Shown here: positions 44,949 to 53,528 of the stretch, piece by piece
Numbering within the stretch: the first letter of the stretch is position 1
How the letters are laid out: each line of letters starts with the position of its first letter
Source: Hymenobacter sp. BT730
GTDB taxonomy: Bacteria; Bacteroidota; Bacteroidia; Cytophagales; Hymenobacteraceae
Direction of reading: 5' to 3'
Length of the DNA stretch: 64,000 nt
Assembly: GCF_030542105.1 (NCBI RefSeq)
Contig: NZ_JAUOFB010000001.1
Coordinates: 1,178,001 to 1,242,000, forward strand
Program-made: the position numbers and the translations under genes
Notes under the pieces: generated by a model
Told to the model about the DNA's origin: nothing
What the model saw: only the letters and a program-made list of their open reading frames with translations
Database searches by the model: none

Positions 44949-46079
44949 ATGCGTTTTTCCGAAATCCCTGGTCAGCAGAGCGTCAAGCAATTATTGTTGC
45001 AGAGTGTGCAGCGCCAGCACGTAGCCCACGCGCAGCTGTTTCGCGGGGACGAGGGCTCGGCGGCGCTGGCACTGGCTTTGGCCTATGCTACGTACCTGAA
45101 CTGCGAGAATCAGCAGCCGGAGGATTCCTGCGGCCGGTGCCCCAGCTGTCAGAAAATCGACAAGCTGATTCACCCTGACCTGAACTTCATTTTTCCCGTC
45201 ACTACCACCAAAACGGTGGCTAAGGATGCCGTGAGCAGCAGGTTTGCGGGGGATTGGCGCGCATTTGTGCTGGAGAATCCCTACCAGAGCCTCAACGACT
45301 GGATGCAGCACATTGGGGCCGAAAACAAGCAGGGCAGTATTTCCAAAGAAGAAAGTTTACAGCTGCTGAAGCTGGTGTCGCTGAAAGCTTTCGAGGCCAA
45401 ATTTAAAATCGTCATTATCTGGCTACCAGAACTGATGCACCCGGCCGCGGCCAATGCCGTGCTGAAGCTGCTGGAAGAGCCACCACCCGCCACGGTGTTC
45501 CTGCTGGTAAGCTCTGCGCCGGAACAGTTGCTGCCTACCATCATCAGTCGGGTGCAGCCCGTGGTGGTGCGTGCCTTGGCAGAGGACGAGCTGACCACCT
45601 GGCTGCGCGACGTGCACCAGGTGCCCGAGGTGAAAGCCCGGCAGATTGCCCAGCTGGCTGAAGGGCGTCCCGGCATGGCACTGGCCCTGCGCGAAGCCGC
45701 CACTGACCACGACTACTTCGAGTTTTTTGTGGCGTGGATGCGCATGTGCTTCAGCTTTAAAGTGAATGACATGCTGGCCAAAGGAGAAGAGTTTCAGAAG
45801 CTGGGCCGCGAAAACCAGAAGGAGTTCCTGCACTATGCCTTGGTGGTGCTGCGCAAAGTTTTGCTCTTTGGTATTGATGTGCAGCTGGTACCTCACCTGG
45901 CGGCTAAGGAAGAGCAATTCATGAAAGGCTTTAGCCGCTTCGTCACGCCCCGCAACGCCGACCTGCTCACGCGCGAACTGAACGATGCGCACTACCACAT
46001 CGAGCGAAATGCCAACCCTAAAATGGTGTTCCTGGATACCTCGCTGCGAGTAGGCGAGCTGTTAAAAACGGCCTCCTAA
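44949..46079 (+). CDS. holB: DNA polymerase III subunit delta' (HolB)
   Basis: 376 residues of the clamp-loader AAA+ fold. The Walker A is degenerate (FRGDEGSAALALA instead of GxxxxGK), as in delta'. The zinc knuckle CGRCPSC is intact (residues ~59-65), and LLEEPPPATVFLLVSS and ISRVQPV are typical. It loads the beta clamp with DnaX and delta. Start MRFSEIPGQQSV. Confidence 0.93.
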   Translation: MRFSEIPGQQSVKQLLLQSVQRQHVAHAQLFRGDEGSAALALALAYATYLNCENQQPEDSCGRCPSCQKIDKLIHPDLNFIFPVTTTKTVAKDAVSSRFAGDWRAFVLENPYQSLNDWMQHIGAENKQGSISKEESLQLLKLVSLKAFEAKFKIVIIWLPELMHPAAANAVLKLLEEPPPATVFLLVSSAPEQLLPTIISRVQPVVVRALAEDELTTWLRDVHQVPEVKARQIAQLAEGRPGMALALREAATDHDYFEFFVAWMRMCFSFKVNDMLAKGEEFQKLGRENQKEFLHYALVVLRKVLLFGIDVQLVPHLAAKEEQFMKGFSRFVTPRNADLLTRELNDAHYHIERNANPKMVFLDTSLRVGELLKTAS

Positions 46080-46165
46080 GGTTTCAAAGGCAGAAAGTAT
46101 AGGTTGCTAAATAGATATAGCTACTGCTAAATCAGCTATAGGCAGTACCTGGAAAATGCGTATTG

Positions 46166-46173
46166 TACCTTTG
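46166..46173 (+). promoter_or_regulatory. Candidate -7 promoter box upstream of hemC
   Basis: TACCTTTG, exact TAnnTTTG, 128 bp upstream of the ATG; the leader would be long. Nothing else is recognisable in the 221-bp gap (46080-46300). Confidence 0.35.
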
Positions 46174-46300
46174 TTAGGCGCAAGAAAATGAAAATCGGGT
46201 TTCGGTGGCCATTGCATGCGTAACTTTTAGAAAATACAGCGGCCGCTTTCCTCCTTAATTCCGGCCGCCGCTGGTTTGCCAACCTGTTAGTAAGTAACAA

Positions 46301-47233
46301 ATGAAGCCCATCCGCATAGGTACCCGTGGTAGCAAGCTGGCGCTGTGGCAGGCTAACCACGTAGCCGACGAGCTGCAGCAAGCCGGGCTTGCCACCGAAA
46401 TTGTCATCATCACTACCAAAGGCGACGTAGTGCTGGACCGCTCCCTGGATAAAATAGGGGCGAAAGGCGTGTTCACCGAGGAGTTAGAAGTAGGCCTGCG
46501 CACCGGCCACGTAGATATTGCAGTGCACAGCGCCAAAGATGTGCAGAGTAGCATTCCTGAAGACCTGGAGCTATTGGCCTTTATGCGCCGCGAGCGGGTG
46601 AATGATGTGGTGGTCAGCTTTGATACCACCTTCGATATCCATCGTCCCGACCTGGTGCTGGGTACCAGCAGCACGCGCCGTAAGGCTATGCTGCAGCGCT
46701 TTTATCCTAACGCCACCACCGCCGAGTCCCGTGGCAACCTGCAAACCCGCCTGCGCAAGCTGGAAGAAGGCCAGTATCACGCCCTGGTACTAGCCTACGC
46801 CGGTGTACACCGCATGGAATACGATAGCCTGATCCGGCACGTGCTGCCTGAAACGCAGTTTGTACCGGCTACCGGCCAGGGGAGTGTCGCTATTGAGTGT
46901 GCCCGCAACCTGGATGCTGATCTGAAAGCACAAATTAAAGACGTGCTCGACCATCAGGCCACCCACATCTGTCTGCTGGCTGAGCGTGCTTTTCTGCGCA
47001 CCATGGAAGGTGGTTGCAGCATCCCCTCCTTTGCCTTGGCTACCTTTGAGCTACAAGGTGTGCTACAGCTGCATGGCGGCCTCATCAGCCTCAATGGCGA
47101 GCATTATATCGATGAAAAGCTCACTACTGCTAATGCCCAACACGCCGAAGACCTGGGCGTACAGGTGGCAGAAAGCGTGCTGAGTCGCGGCGGCCAGGAA
47201 ATTCTGGCTGCAATCCGGCAGGAACGGCAGTAA
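46301..47233 (+). CDS. hemC: Hydroxymethylbilane synthase (porphobilinogen deaminase)
   Basis: 310 residues. Joins four porphobilinogens into hydroxymethylbilane in haem synthesis. Opening IGTRGSKLALWQ, catalytic Asp80 in HSAKD, GTSSTRRKAML, ATGQGSVAIE and the dipyrromethane-cofactor Cys239 in GGCSIP. No other hem gene adjacent. Confidence 0.97.
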   Translation: MKPIRIGTRGSKLALWQANHVADELQQAGLATEIVIITTKGDVVLDRSLDKIGAKGVFTEELEVGLRTGHVDIAVHSAKDVQSSIPEDLELLAFMRRERVNDVVVSFDTTFDIHRPDLVLGTSSTRRKAMLQRFYPNATTAESRGNLQTRLRKLEEGQYHALVLAYAGVHRMEYDSLIRHVLPETQFVPATGQGSVAIECARNLDADLKAQIKDVLDHQATHICLLAERAFLRTMEGGCSIPSFALATFELQGVLQLHGGLISLNGEHYIDEKLTTANAQHAEDLGVQVAESVLSRGGQEILAAIRQERQ

Positions 47234-47244
47234 AGCCAATAAAG

Positions 47245-47286
47245 AACAAAAAGGGGTAAGGCCAAGTGGCCTTACCCCTTTTTGTT
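47245..47286. terminator. Bidirectional terminator covering the end of the DUF2238 gene
   Basis: 20-bp perfect stem (47245-47264 with 47267-47286), 2-nt loop. It ends hemC, and on the other strand contains the last codons and stop of the YjdF-like gene (stop at 47272-47274). Confidence 0.85.
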
Positions 47287-47904
47287 TCTGCCCAGCAGCG
47301 CGTATAAAATCAGCGCCAACACAGCCCCACTGGTATCAGCCAGCATATCTTTCTGCGCGTCCCAAATGTCGCCCTGGCTGCCGAGGAAAGCTGCACCGGC
47401 CGTGCCACCGGCCGTTACGGCATAAATCCATTCAATGATTTCGTAGGCCATAGCCACCGTGCCAATTACGCAGAGCGGAAATAGGTAGCTGATTACGCGG
47501 CTGCGGATCAGGTTGCGCTGGTCAGTATACTCAATGAGGGCGTAGGCGAAGAAGCCCACGGAAACGTGCGCCACCCGGTCGTACATGTTCCGCTTAAAGC
47601 CGAATAAGTTGCTGAACCAATCGAAAGGCACTTTTTCGAAGGTATAATGGCCACCGATGGTATGCATGAAAATGAGCACGCTCATCAGCGCGTAAGCCAG
47701 ATTAGAGAACTGCACCCCGCGCACGTAGAGTACCACCAGCGCCACCACAATCAGAAAAATGGGCAGGTTTTCAGCCCACCAGGTGCCGCGCTCGGCAGGC
47801 GTAATCCCCAGCAACACAAACTCTATGAGGTATATGGCGAGCAGCAGCTTGGGAAACCAGGAAGGGTTAGGCACGGCAGTGGAAGCGGGTAGGACGTGGT
47901 CCAT
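47272..47904 (-). CDS. DUF2238 / YjdF-like membrane protein
   Basis: 210 residues with about six helices. The conserved pattern HTIGGHYTFEKVPF, NMYDRVAHVSVGFFAYALIE and SQGDIWDAQKDM LADTSGA matches the YjdF family. Its function is unknown. The final residues are encoded by the hemC terminator stem. ATG 47904 is the family-like start. Confidence 0.88.
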   Translation of the reverse strand: MDHVLPASTAVPNPSWFPKLLLAIYLIEFVLLGITPAERGTWWAENLPIFLIVVALVVLYVRGVQFSNLAYALMSVLIFMHTIGGHYTFEKVPFDWFSNLFGFKRNMYDRVAHVSVGFFAYALIEYTDQRNLIRSRVISYLFPLCVIGTVAMAYEIIEWIYAVTAGGTAGAAFLGSQGDIWDAQKDMLADTSGAVLALILYALLGRNKKG

Positions 47905-47990
47905 AGGTGGAAGGTGGTGAGAAAGCGAAGTAAGCGTGCGTCCGGAAGGGAAAGCTGATATCTTGTCGCCTGATTTCAGCCCTTTACTCT

Positions 47991-48569
47991 ATGTTGATGC
48001 CTCTGGTTACTTCCCGCCTGCTGCTGCGCCCCTGGCAGCCTACAGATGGGCAGGCCCTGTTGGCACTTATAGATGCCGAGCGGCCCCGCATTCTGGCTGA
48101 TTTTCCCAATACCACCGCGGCGGTACAGGACCTGTCGTCGGCAGACGAGTTCATCAGCAGGAAACGGCAGGAGTGGGAGCAGCACCAGGCCTTTCAGCTC
48201 AGCATTTGGCTGCGCGAAACCGAGCAGCTGCTGGGTTTCATCAGCTTTAAGCCCGTTGATTGGTCAGTGCCGAAATCGGAGTTGGCGTATTTGGTGGCGG
48301 CCGGGTACGAAGGGCGCGGCTTGATGACGGAAGCCGGGCTGGCAACTCTGCAATGGGGCTTTGAAGAGTTAGGGCTAGCGCGGGTGTTCTGCTATATCAA
48401 GCCTCAAAATGCCCGCAGCCTGGCTTTGGCTAAGCGGCTGGGGTTTCAAACGGAAGGACTGCTGCGGGGCAACTTCCGGAGCGGCACCGGGCAGCTCACC
48501 GATTCCGTCGTTTGCGGCCTGCTGAATCCCGCGACAGTACTTCCACCGGCCGGAACCGCACCGTTCTAG
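47991..48569 (+). CDS. RimJ/RimL-type GNAT acetyltransferase
   Basis: 192 residues. TSRLLLRPWQPTDGQ opens the GNAT fold; ELAYLVAAGYEGRGLMTEA is the acetyl-CoA site and VFCYIKPQNARSLALAKRLGF the last motif. Family members acetylate ribosomal proteins or small amines; the substrate is unknown. 86 bp from the divergent YjdF-like gene. Confidence 0.9.
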   Translation: MLMPLVTSRLLLRPWQPTDGQALLALIDAERPRILADFPNTTAAVQDLSSADEFISRKRQEWEQHQAFQLSIWLRETEQLLGFISFKPVDWSVPKSELAYLVAAGYEGRGLMTEAGLATLQWGFEELGLARVFCYIKPQNARSLALAKRLGFQTEGLLRGNFRSGTGQLTDSVVCGLLNPATVLPPAGTAPF

Positions 48570-48611
48570 GCCCCGTAGGTCTTTGTCAAGCGTACCTCTT
48601 TACTTTGTTAT

Positions 48612-49256
48612 ATGAACCATGTTTTTCGCCGGGCCCTGCTGATAGGGTTGTTTCTTCTGATGGTGGTTTCTGCATTGCAGGCTGCCAAAGTACCTAAACG
48701 CAGTAAAAAAGATGAGCTGGTCACTATCAGCACGCCGCAGGGTGACATCCGGCTTATTCTCTTTGACTTGACGCCCGGCCACAAAGCCAACTTCCTGAAG
48801 CTGGCGAAAAGCGGCTTTTATGATGGCACCACCTTTCACCGCATCATCCCACAATTCATGGTGCAGGGCGGCGACCCGAACACCAAGGACAGTGACCCCA
48901 GCAACGACGGCATGGGCCCAGCCGGCGAGAAAACCATTCCCGCCGAAATCCGGCCCGAGCTACACCATAAATACGGTGCCGTAGCCGCTGCCCGCCAGGG
49001 CGACTTCGTAAACCCCACCAAAGCCAGCAGTGCCTCGCAGTTCTACATTGTGCAGAACCACAACGGCACGCCCCATCTGGATGGCAATTATACCGTGTAT
49101 GGGCAGGTAATCAGTGGCCTGGATGTAGTTGATAAAATTGCGCAGCAGCCCAAAGACGAGCGTGACCGGCCACTGACGGATGTGAAAATGAAGGTGAAAG
49201 TAGAGAAGCTTAAAAAGAAGAAAATCACAGAGCTCTACGGCTATCAGTATCAATAA
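48612..49256 (+). CDS. Cyclophilin-type peptidylprolyl isomerase, membrane-anchored or exported
   Basis: 214 residues. N-terminal hydrophobic signal (about 6-23), then the cyclophilin domain (TPQGDIRLILFDL, GTTFHRIIPQFMVQGGDP, PAEIRPELHHKYGAVAAARQG, SSASQFYIVQNHNG). Lysine-rich tail (KVEKLKKKKI). Catalyses proline cis/trans isomerisation, here in the periplasm. 19 bp before the SDR gene. Confidence 0.9.
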   Translation: MNHVFRRALLIGLFLLMVVSALQAAKVPKRSKKDELVTISTPQGDIRLILFDLTPGHKANFLKLAKSGFYDGTTFHRIIPQFMVQGGDPNTKDSDPSNDGMGPAGEKTIPAEIRPELHHKYGAVAAARQGDFVNPTKASSASQFYIVQNHNGTPHLDGNYTVYGQVISGLDVVDKIAQQPKDERDRPLTDVKMKVKVEKLKKKKITELYGYQYQ

Positions 49257-49275
49257 AAAGACCTTAGCTACCTCT

Positions 49276-50175
49276 ATGCGCATCCTTCTGACCGGTTCTA
49301 ATGGCTTGCTGGGGCAAAAGCTGGTTGCCCTGCTCCGGCAGCAGCGTGAGGTAGAATTAATTGCTACCTCACGCGGGACCAATAAACTGGCCGGTCTGTA
49401 TCCGGAGGTGCGCTTTGTGCCGTTGGACGTAACCAACCGGGAGCAGGTGCAGCAGGTCCTGGCCCGGGAGCAGCCCACGCACCTGATCCATACCGCGGCC
49501 ATGACTAACGTGGATGAGTGCGAACTGAACCAGAAGGCCTGCTGGCTGCAAAACGTGACGGCCGTAGAATACCTGGTAGAAGCCTGCGCGCAACTCGGTA
49601 TTCATCTGCTGCACGTTAGTACCGATTTTATTTTCAGCGGCGAAGAAGGGCCGCTGGCGGAAGACGCCTTGCCGGCGCCCATCAATTTTTACGGGCAAAG
49701 CAAGCTAGCCGCGGAAAAAGCAGTACAGGCCAGCCTCGGGCCGTGGGCTATTCTGCGCACCGTACTGGTGTATGGCACCGCCCACGACTACGGCCGTACC
49801 AACATTGTGCTCTGGGTGCGCGACTCGTTGCGGGCCGGCAAAACCATTCAGGTGGTCGATGACCAGTTCCGTACTCCCACCCTGGCAGAAGATCTGGCGC
49901 AGGGCTGCTGGCTGGCGGCCAAACACAATGCCACCGGTATCTACCACATCAGCAGCGACGAACTTCTGACCCCTTACCAGATGGCCATCCGTGTGGCCGA
50001 TTATTTCCAACTGGATAAGTCGCTCATTCAAAAGGTAGACGCCAGCATGTTTACCCAGCCGGCGCGCCGCCCGCCACGTACGGGCTTCATTATTACCAAA
50101 GCACGCCGGGAACTGGGCTATCAACCGCATACTTTTGAAGACGGAATTGCGCTGCTGGCCCTGCAAACAGCTTAA
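49276..50175 (+). CDS. RmlD-like NAD(P)-dependent sugar-nucleotide reductase
   Basis: 299 residues, extended SDR. NAD-binding GSNGLLGQKL at 8-17, catalytic YGQSKLAAE (Tyr-xxx-Lys), STDFIFSGEEGPLAE and the C-terminal ARRPPRTGF. RmlD reduces dTDP-4-dehydrorhamnose, but without the other rml genes nearby the substrate is open. It lies 19 bp after the cyclophilin gene. Confidence 0.88.
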   Translation: MRILLTGSNGLLGQKLVALLRQQREVELIATSRGTNKLAGLYPEVRFVPLDVTNREQVQQVLAREQPTHLIHTAAMTNVDECELNQKACWLQNVTAVEYLVEACAQLGIHLLHVSTDFIFSGEEGPLAEDALPAPINFYGQSKLAAEKAVQASLGPWAILRTVLVYGTAHDYGRTNIVLWVRDSLRAGKTIQVVDDQFRTPTLAEDLAQGCWLAAKHNATGIYHISSDELLTPYQMAIRVADYFQLDKSLIQKVDASMFTQPARRPPRTGFIITKARRELGYQPHTFEDGIALLALQTA

Positions 50176-50289
50176 ATCAAGTTCTACTAGCCGGAGAGGG
50201 GAGAAAGCAAAGTCAGGGTGAGAACCTTGGTTTGCCCTACTCGTTTTTTATCTTGCCTCGCGCTATTTCTCTATTGCTGCTGATTCCTC

Positions 50290-50310
50290 ACACCTGTCAG
50301 CAGGTGTTTT
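50290..50310 (+). terminator. Small terminator after the RmlD-like gene
   Basis: 7-bp stem (50290-50296 with 50301-50307), 4-nt loop and T4. It ends 28 bp before the next gene's GTG start. Confidence 0.55.
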
Positions 50311-50337
50311 ATTGTTTACTATTATTATTACTGTGTT

Positions 50338-51342
50338 GTGGCTGATAAGCGCCCTATTGCCCTACTACGGGCTATCCGCCGGTATTTCGGCTTTTCCCGT
50401 GCTGAAACTAACGGGTTTGTATTTCTGCTGGGGTTGATGGGGTTGTGGCTGGCTCTGCCGTATCTGTTGCAGCCTGCGCTGCCTGCTTACGATGCTGCTG
50501 CTGACCAGCAAGAGCTTAACCGGGTAGCGGCCGAACTAACGGCTAACCGGCAGCCCCAATTTCGGAAGACCTGGCCGCAACGGGCACGGTTTGAACGCTC
50601 AGCAGTTGCACAGGTGGCGCTGGAACCCTTTAACCCCAACACTCTGACCGCTCCCGATTGGGAAGCCCGCGGCGTACCGCGCTTTGTAGCCACCCGGTTG
50701 GTGCGCTACCGCGACGTGGTGGGCGGCTTCAAAGCTAAATCTCAGATTCAGAAAGCTTACGGCCTGGAGCCGGCAGTGTATGCGCGGCTGGCCCCCTACA
50801 TACAGCTCCCGGACCAAGAGCCGCCTCGCGCTAAAACGGCTTGGGCTGCCCGCCCGGGAAGTCCAGACTGGAAAGCCCATTCAGAAGCTAATAAAGCCGG
50901 GTTCACAACAGCTTCGCGCTTTCCACGCAAACCCCGGAACCTGGCGCCCTTTGATTTGAATGCGGCCGATACAACGCAGCTCCAGCAAATTCGGGGTGTG
51001 GGGCGGCGGCTGGCAGCGCGGGTAGTGGCCTACCGCGAGCGGCTGGGCGGCTTTGTGCGGGAAGAGCAGCTAGGCGAGATATTCAACCTGGCGCCCGACC
51101 TGGTAGATAGCCTGCGCAAGTACACGTTTGTGAAAGAGGGCTACGTACCTGCTTCCTTATACATTAATCAGGCAGACTTGGCAGAACTGCGGGACCATCC
51201 TTACGTGGGTGCCCGGCTGGGGCGCGTGCTTATTTCCTACCGGGAGCAGCATGGCCCATTCCGGCAACCCGAAGATTTGCGGCCTATCCGCATCCTGGAT
51301 GCTGCTACGCTGGAAAAGCTACGCCCATACCTGCGTTTTTGA
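50338..51342 (+). CDS. Helix-hairpin-helix (ComEA-like) membrane-anchored protein
   Basis: 334 residues. A membrane helix near residues 25-45 anchors it. Three HhH units follow: PNTLTAPDWEARGVP, DLNAADTTQLQQIRGVGRRLAARVVAYRERLGGF (in two parts) and INQADLAELRDHPYVGARLGRVLISYREQHGPF. HhH units bind DNA in ComEA, but such multi-HhH proteins in Bacteroidota are uncharacterised. Start is GTG at 50338, as there is no ATG nearby that keeps the helix. Confidence 0.82.
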   Translation: MADKRPIALLRAIRRYFGFSRAETNGFVFLLGLMGLWLALPYLLQPALPAYDAAADQQELNRVAAELTANRQPQFRKTWPQRARFERSAVAQVALEPFNPNTLTAPDWEARGVPRFVATRLVRYRDVVGGFKAKSQIQKAYGLEPAVYARLAPYIQLPDQEPPRAKTAWAARPGSPDWKAHSEANKAGFTTASRFPRKPRNLAPFDLNAADTTQLQQIRGVGRRLAARVVAYRERLGGFVREEQLGEIFNLAPDLVDSLRKYTFVKEGYVPASLYINQADLAELRDHPYVGARLGRVLISYREQHGPFRQPEDLRPIRILDAATLEKLRPYLRF

Positions 51343-51604
51343 GGAAAATCGGCTAGGCAGCGGCCTGCTTCTATAGGGGTTTTAAAATTGATGATTCTGT
51401 GTTGGGACCTGCGTAATTAGTTAGCAGCAAACCGGTTTTACTGAACCGGGAGCCGCTGGCGGAATGGGGAAGCTGCCGTAGATAAAATGGAATGATGGTT
51501 TTGAGTGTACAAAACGTGACCAAATCCGGCTAGCTGCGTATGGTCAGGCGAGGAGAGACGGGCGCGAAGCCCGCCTCTTGTATGGTGAGACTAATACCCC
51601 GTTT

Positions 51605-52492
51605 ATGCTCTTCTTTTATCTGCGCGACCGGCTGGCTCCGCTGGCCTTTTTCCTGCATGCTTTGGTTTGTGGCTGTAGTTCCGATACCGGGCACGGCAAC
51701 TTCGAGAAAGTGACGGCGGCCTACGAGGTTAAAAAGGCGGGCCTTATGCACCGGGACGATGTAGTGGAAAGCTCCGGCCTGGCTCTGGTAAATGATAATG
51801 GTGACTTATGGACTCATGGCGACGGGGGCAATACCTCCATTCTGTATAAAGTAACTGCGCAGGGTGACCTGTTGGAGCGCCAACGCGTGCCCGATGCCAA
51901 TAACATAGACTGGGAAGACCTGGCCCAGGACCGGAAGCGTGGCTACCTGTTCATTGGTGATTTTGGCAACAATGGCAACAAGCGCCGCGACCTGCGCATC
52001 TACCGCCTGCACACCTCCGACTTCAAGAAAGTAGATACCATTGCGTTTCGGTACCCCGACCAAAAGCTGTTCCCTCCGAAAAAGCCTGCCCGCAACTTCG
52101 ACTGCGAGGCCTTTTTCTATCACAACGACTCCCTGTACCTGTTCACGAAAAACCGCGGCGAGGGTAAGTGGGTGAAAGAATACGTGCTGCCGGCTCAGCC
52201 CGGAAATTACGTGGCTTCGCTTGCCGACAGCATCCGCATCAATAGCTGGATTACGGCCGCTGATATCAGTCCCGATGGCCACCAGGTAGCGCTATTAGGC
52301 TATGGTAACGTGTACCTGTTTGAAGGAGAGCCAGGCCGCAAGCTCTTTCGGGGTAAAAAATACTGCCTGCCGGTAGAGAAAACCGGCCAGGCGGAGGGCT
52401 TGGTCTACCTCAACAATCAGGATTTTGTTATCAGCAATGAGAAAGGCCGGCTGTATCACGTCAAGCGGCGGCCTGAAGTAGCTATGCCGTAA
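51605..52492 (+). CDS. Exported lipoprotein with beta-propeller-like repeats
   Basis: 295 residues from ATG 51605. Lipobox CGC following a hydrophobic stretch (Cys27 or thereabouts). The body has repeated strand patterns such as ESSGLALVNDNGDLWTHGDG, DWEDLAQDRKRGYLFIGDFG and AADISPDGHQVALLGYG, resembling an SdiA-regulated or NHL-type beta-propeller. Function unknown. A 262-bp gap upstream (51343-51604) holds nothing I recognise. Confidence 0.75.
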   Translation: MLFFYLRDRLAPLAFFLHALVCGCSSDTGHGNFEKVTAAYEVKKAGLMHRDDVVESSGLALVNDNGDLWTHGDGGNTSILYKVTAQGDLLERQRVPDANNIDWEDLAQDRKRGYLFIGDFGNNGNKRRDLRIYRLHTSDFKKVDTIAFRYPDQKLFPPKKPARNFDCEAFFYHNDSLYLFTKNRGEGKWVKEYVLPAQPGNYVASLADSIRINSWITAADISPDGHQVALLGYGNVYLFEGEPGRKLFRGKKYCLPVEKTGQAEGLVYLNNQDFVISNEKGRLYHVKRRPEVAMP

Positions 52493-52569
52493 CCCGGCAT
52501 ATCTTAATGGGTGGTTCAGCTGTTATGCTGAAACCCAAAACATCTGTCCATCCTTAGTCCAGCTCTATC

Positions 52570-53457
52570 ATGTCACACACCATTCTGGTTACCGGCGCTA
52601 CCGGCACCGTAGGCTCCGAAGTTGTGAAGGCCCTGTCTAATTGTGGGGTTACTGTGCGCGCCGGGGTGCATTCCCTTATTAAAGGCGACCGGCTGAAGAA
52701 GCTAAACCCCACCGTGCAGCTGGTAGAAATGGATTTTGCCCGCCCACAGACCCTGGCTGTGGCCCTGACGGGGGTAGATAAGGTGGTTTTAATTACCCCC
52801 CTCGATGAGCACCAGGTAGCAGAGGCAAAGCACGTGGTGGATGCTGCGCGTACAGCCGGTGTCCGGCATATCATTCGGCTGTCGGTACTAGGTGCTGACC
52901 AGGACCCCGGAATTCAGCTGGGGCGTTGGCACCGCGCCGCAGAGCAGTACCTTGAGCAGAGCGGTATAGCCTACACGCTGCTGCGCCCCAATAGCTTTAT
53001 GCAGAACTTCCTGGTGTACCACGGCCACGCTATCCGCCATGAGAGCCGTATTTACCTGCCATTGGGCGCCGGGAAAATCAGCTATGTGGATGTGCGTGAT
53101 ATTGCAGCCGTGTGTGCCACCATTCTCACGGCCGAGGAGGAAACTCAGCATTATGGCAAAGCCTATGCGCTGACCGGGCCACAGGCCCTGACCGTTGCGG
53201 AAGTGGCCCAGTCCCTTAGTCATGCCACTGGCCGGCCCATTGAATATGTAGATGTGCCCGAAGACGCTGCCCGCCAGGCTATGCTCGCGGCCCACATGCC
53301 TGATTGGATGACCGATGCCATGATGGAGCTAAATGCTTTGGGTAAGGCGGGGTACGCGGCGGCTATTACGAATACCATTCAGGAGTTAACCGGGCGCGCT
53401 CCTCACACATTTCAGCAGTTTGCGCAGGACTTTCACCCGCAGTTCTCTCCAGCCTAG
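52570..53457 (+). CDS. NmrA-like NAD(P)-binding SDR
   Basis: 295 residues. NAD(P)-binding GATGTVGSEVVKAL (8-21), then LITPLDEHQVAEAK and a C-terminal lobe typical of atypical SDRs of the NmrA/QOR2 group. Often quinone oxidoreductases; substrate not defined here. Ends before a strong bidirectional terminator. Confidence 0.87.
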   Translation: MSHTILVTGATGTVGSEVVKALSNCGVTVRAGVHSLIKGDRLKKLNPTVQLVEMDFARPQTLAVALTGVDKVVLITPLDEHQVAEAKHVVDAARTAGVRHIIRLSVLGADQDPGIQLGRWHRAAEQYLEQSGIAYTLLRPNSFMQNFLVYHGHAIRHESRIYLPLGAGKISYVDVRDIAAVCATILTAEEETQHYGKAYALTGPQALTVAEVAQSLSHATGRPIEYVDVPEDAARQAMLAAHMPDWMTDAMMELNALGKAGYAAAITNTIQELTGRAPHTFQQFAQDFHPQFSPA

Positions 53458-53472
53458 GCTAACGCACCCAAT

Positions 53473-53509
53473 AAAAAAGGCTCCTCACAGCATATGAGGA
53501 GCCTTTTTT
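53473..53509. terminator. Bidirectional terminator
   Basis: 15-bp stem (53473-53487 with 53495-53509), 7-nt loop, A6 on the left and T6 on the right; it ends both the SDR gene and the low-complexity protein gene. Confidence 0.9.
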
Positions 53510-53528
53510 CTAAGCAGCTAATGGCCGC

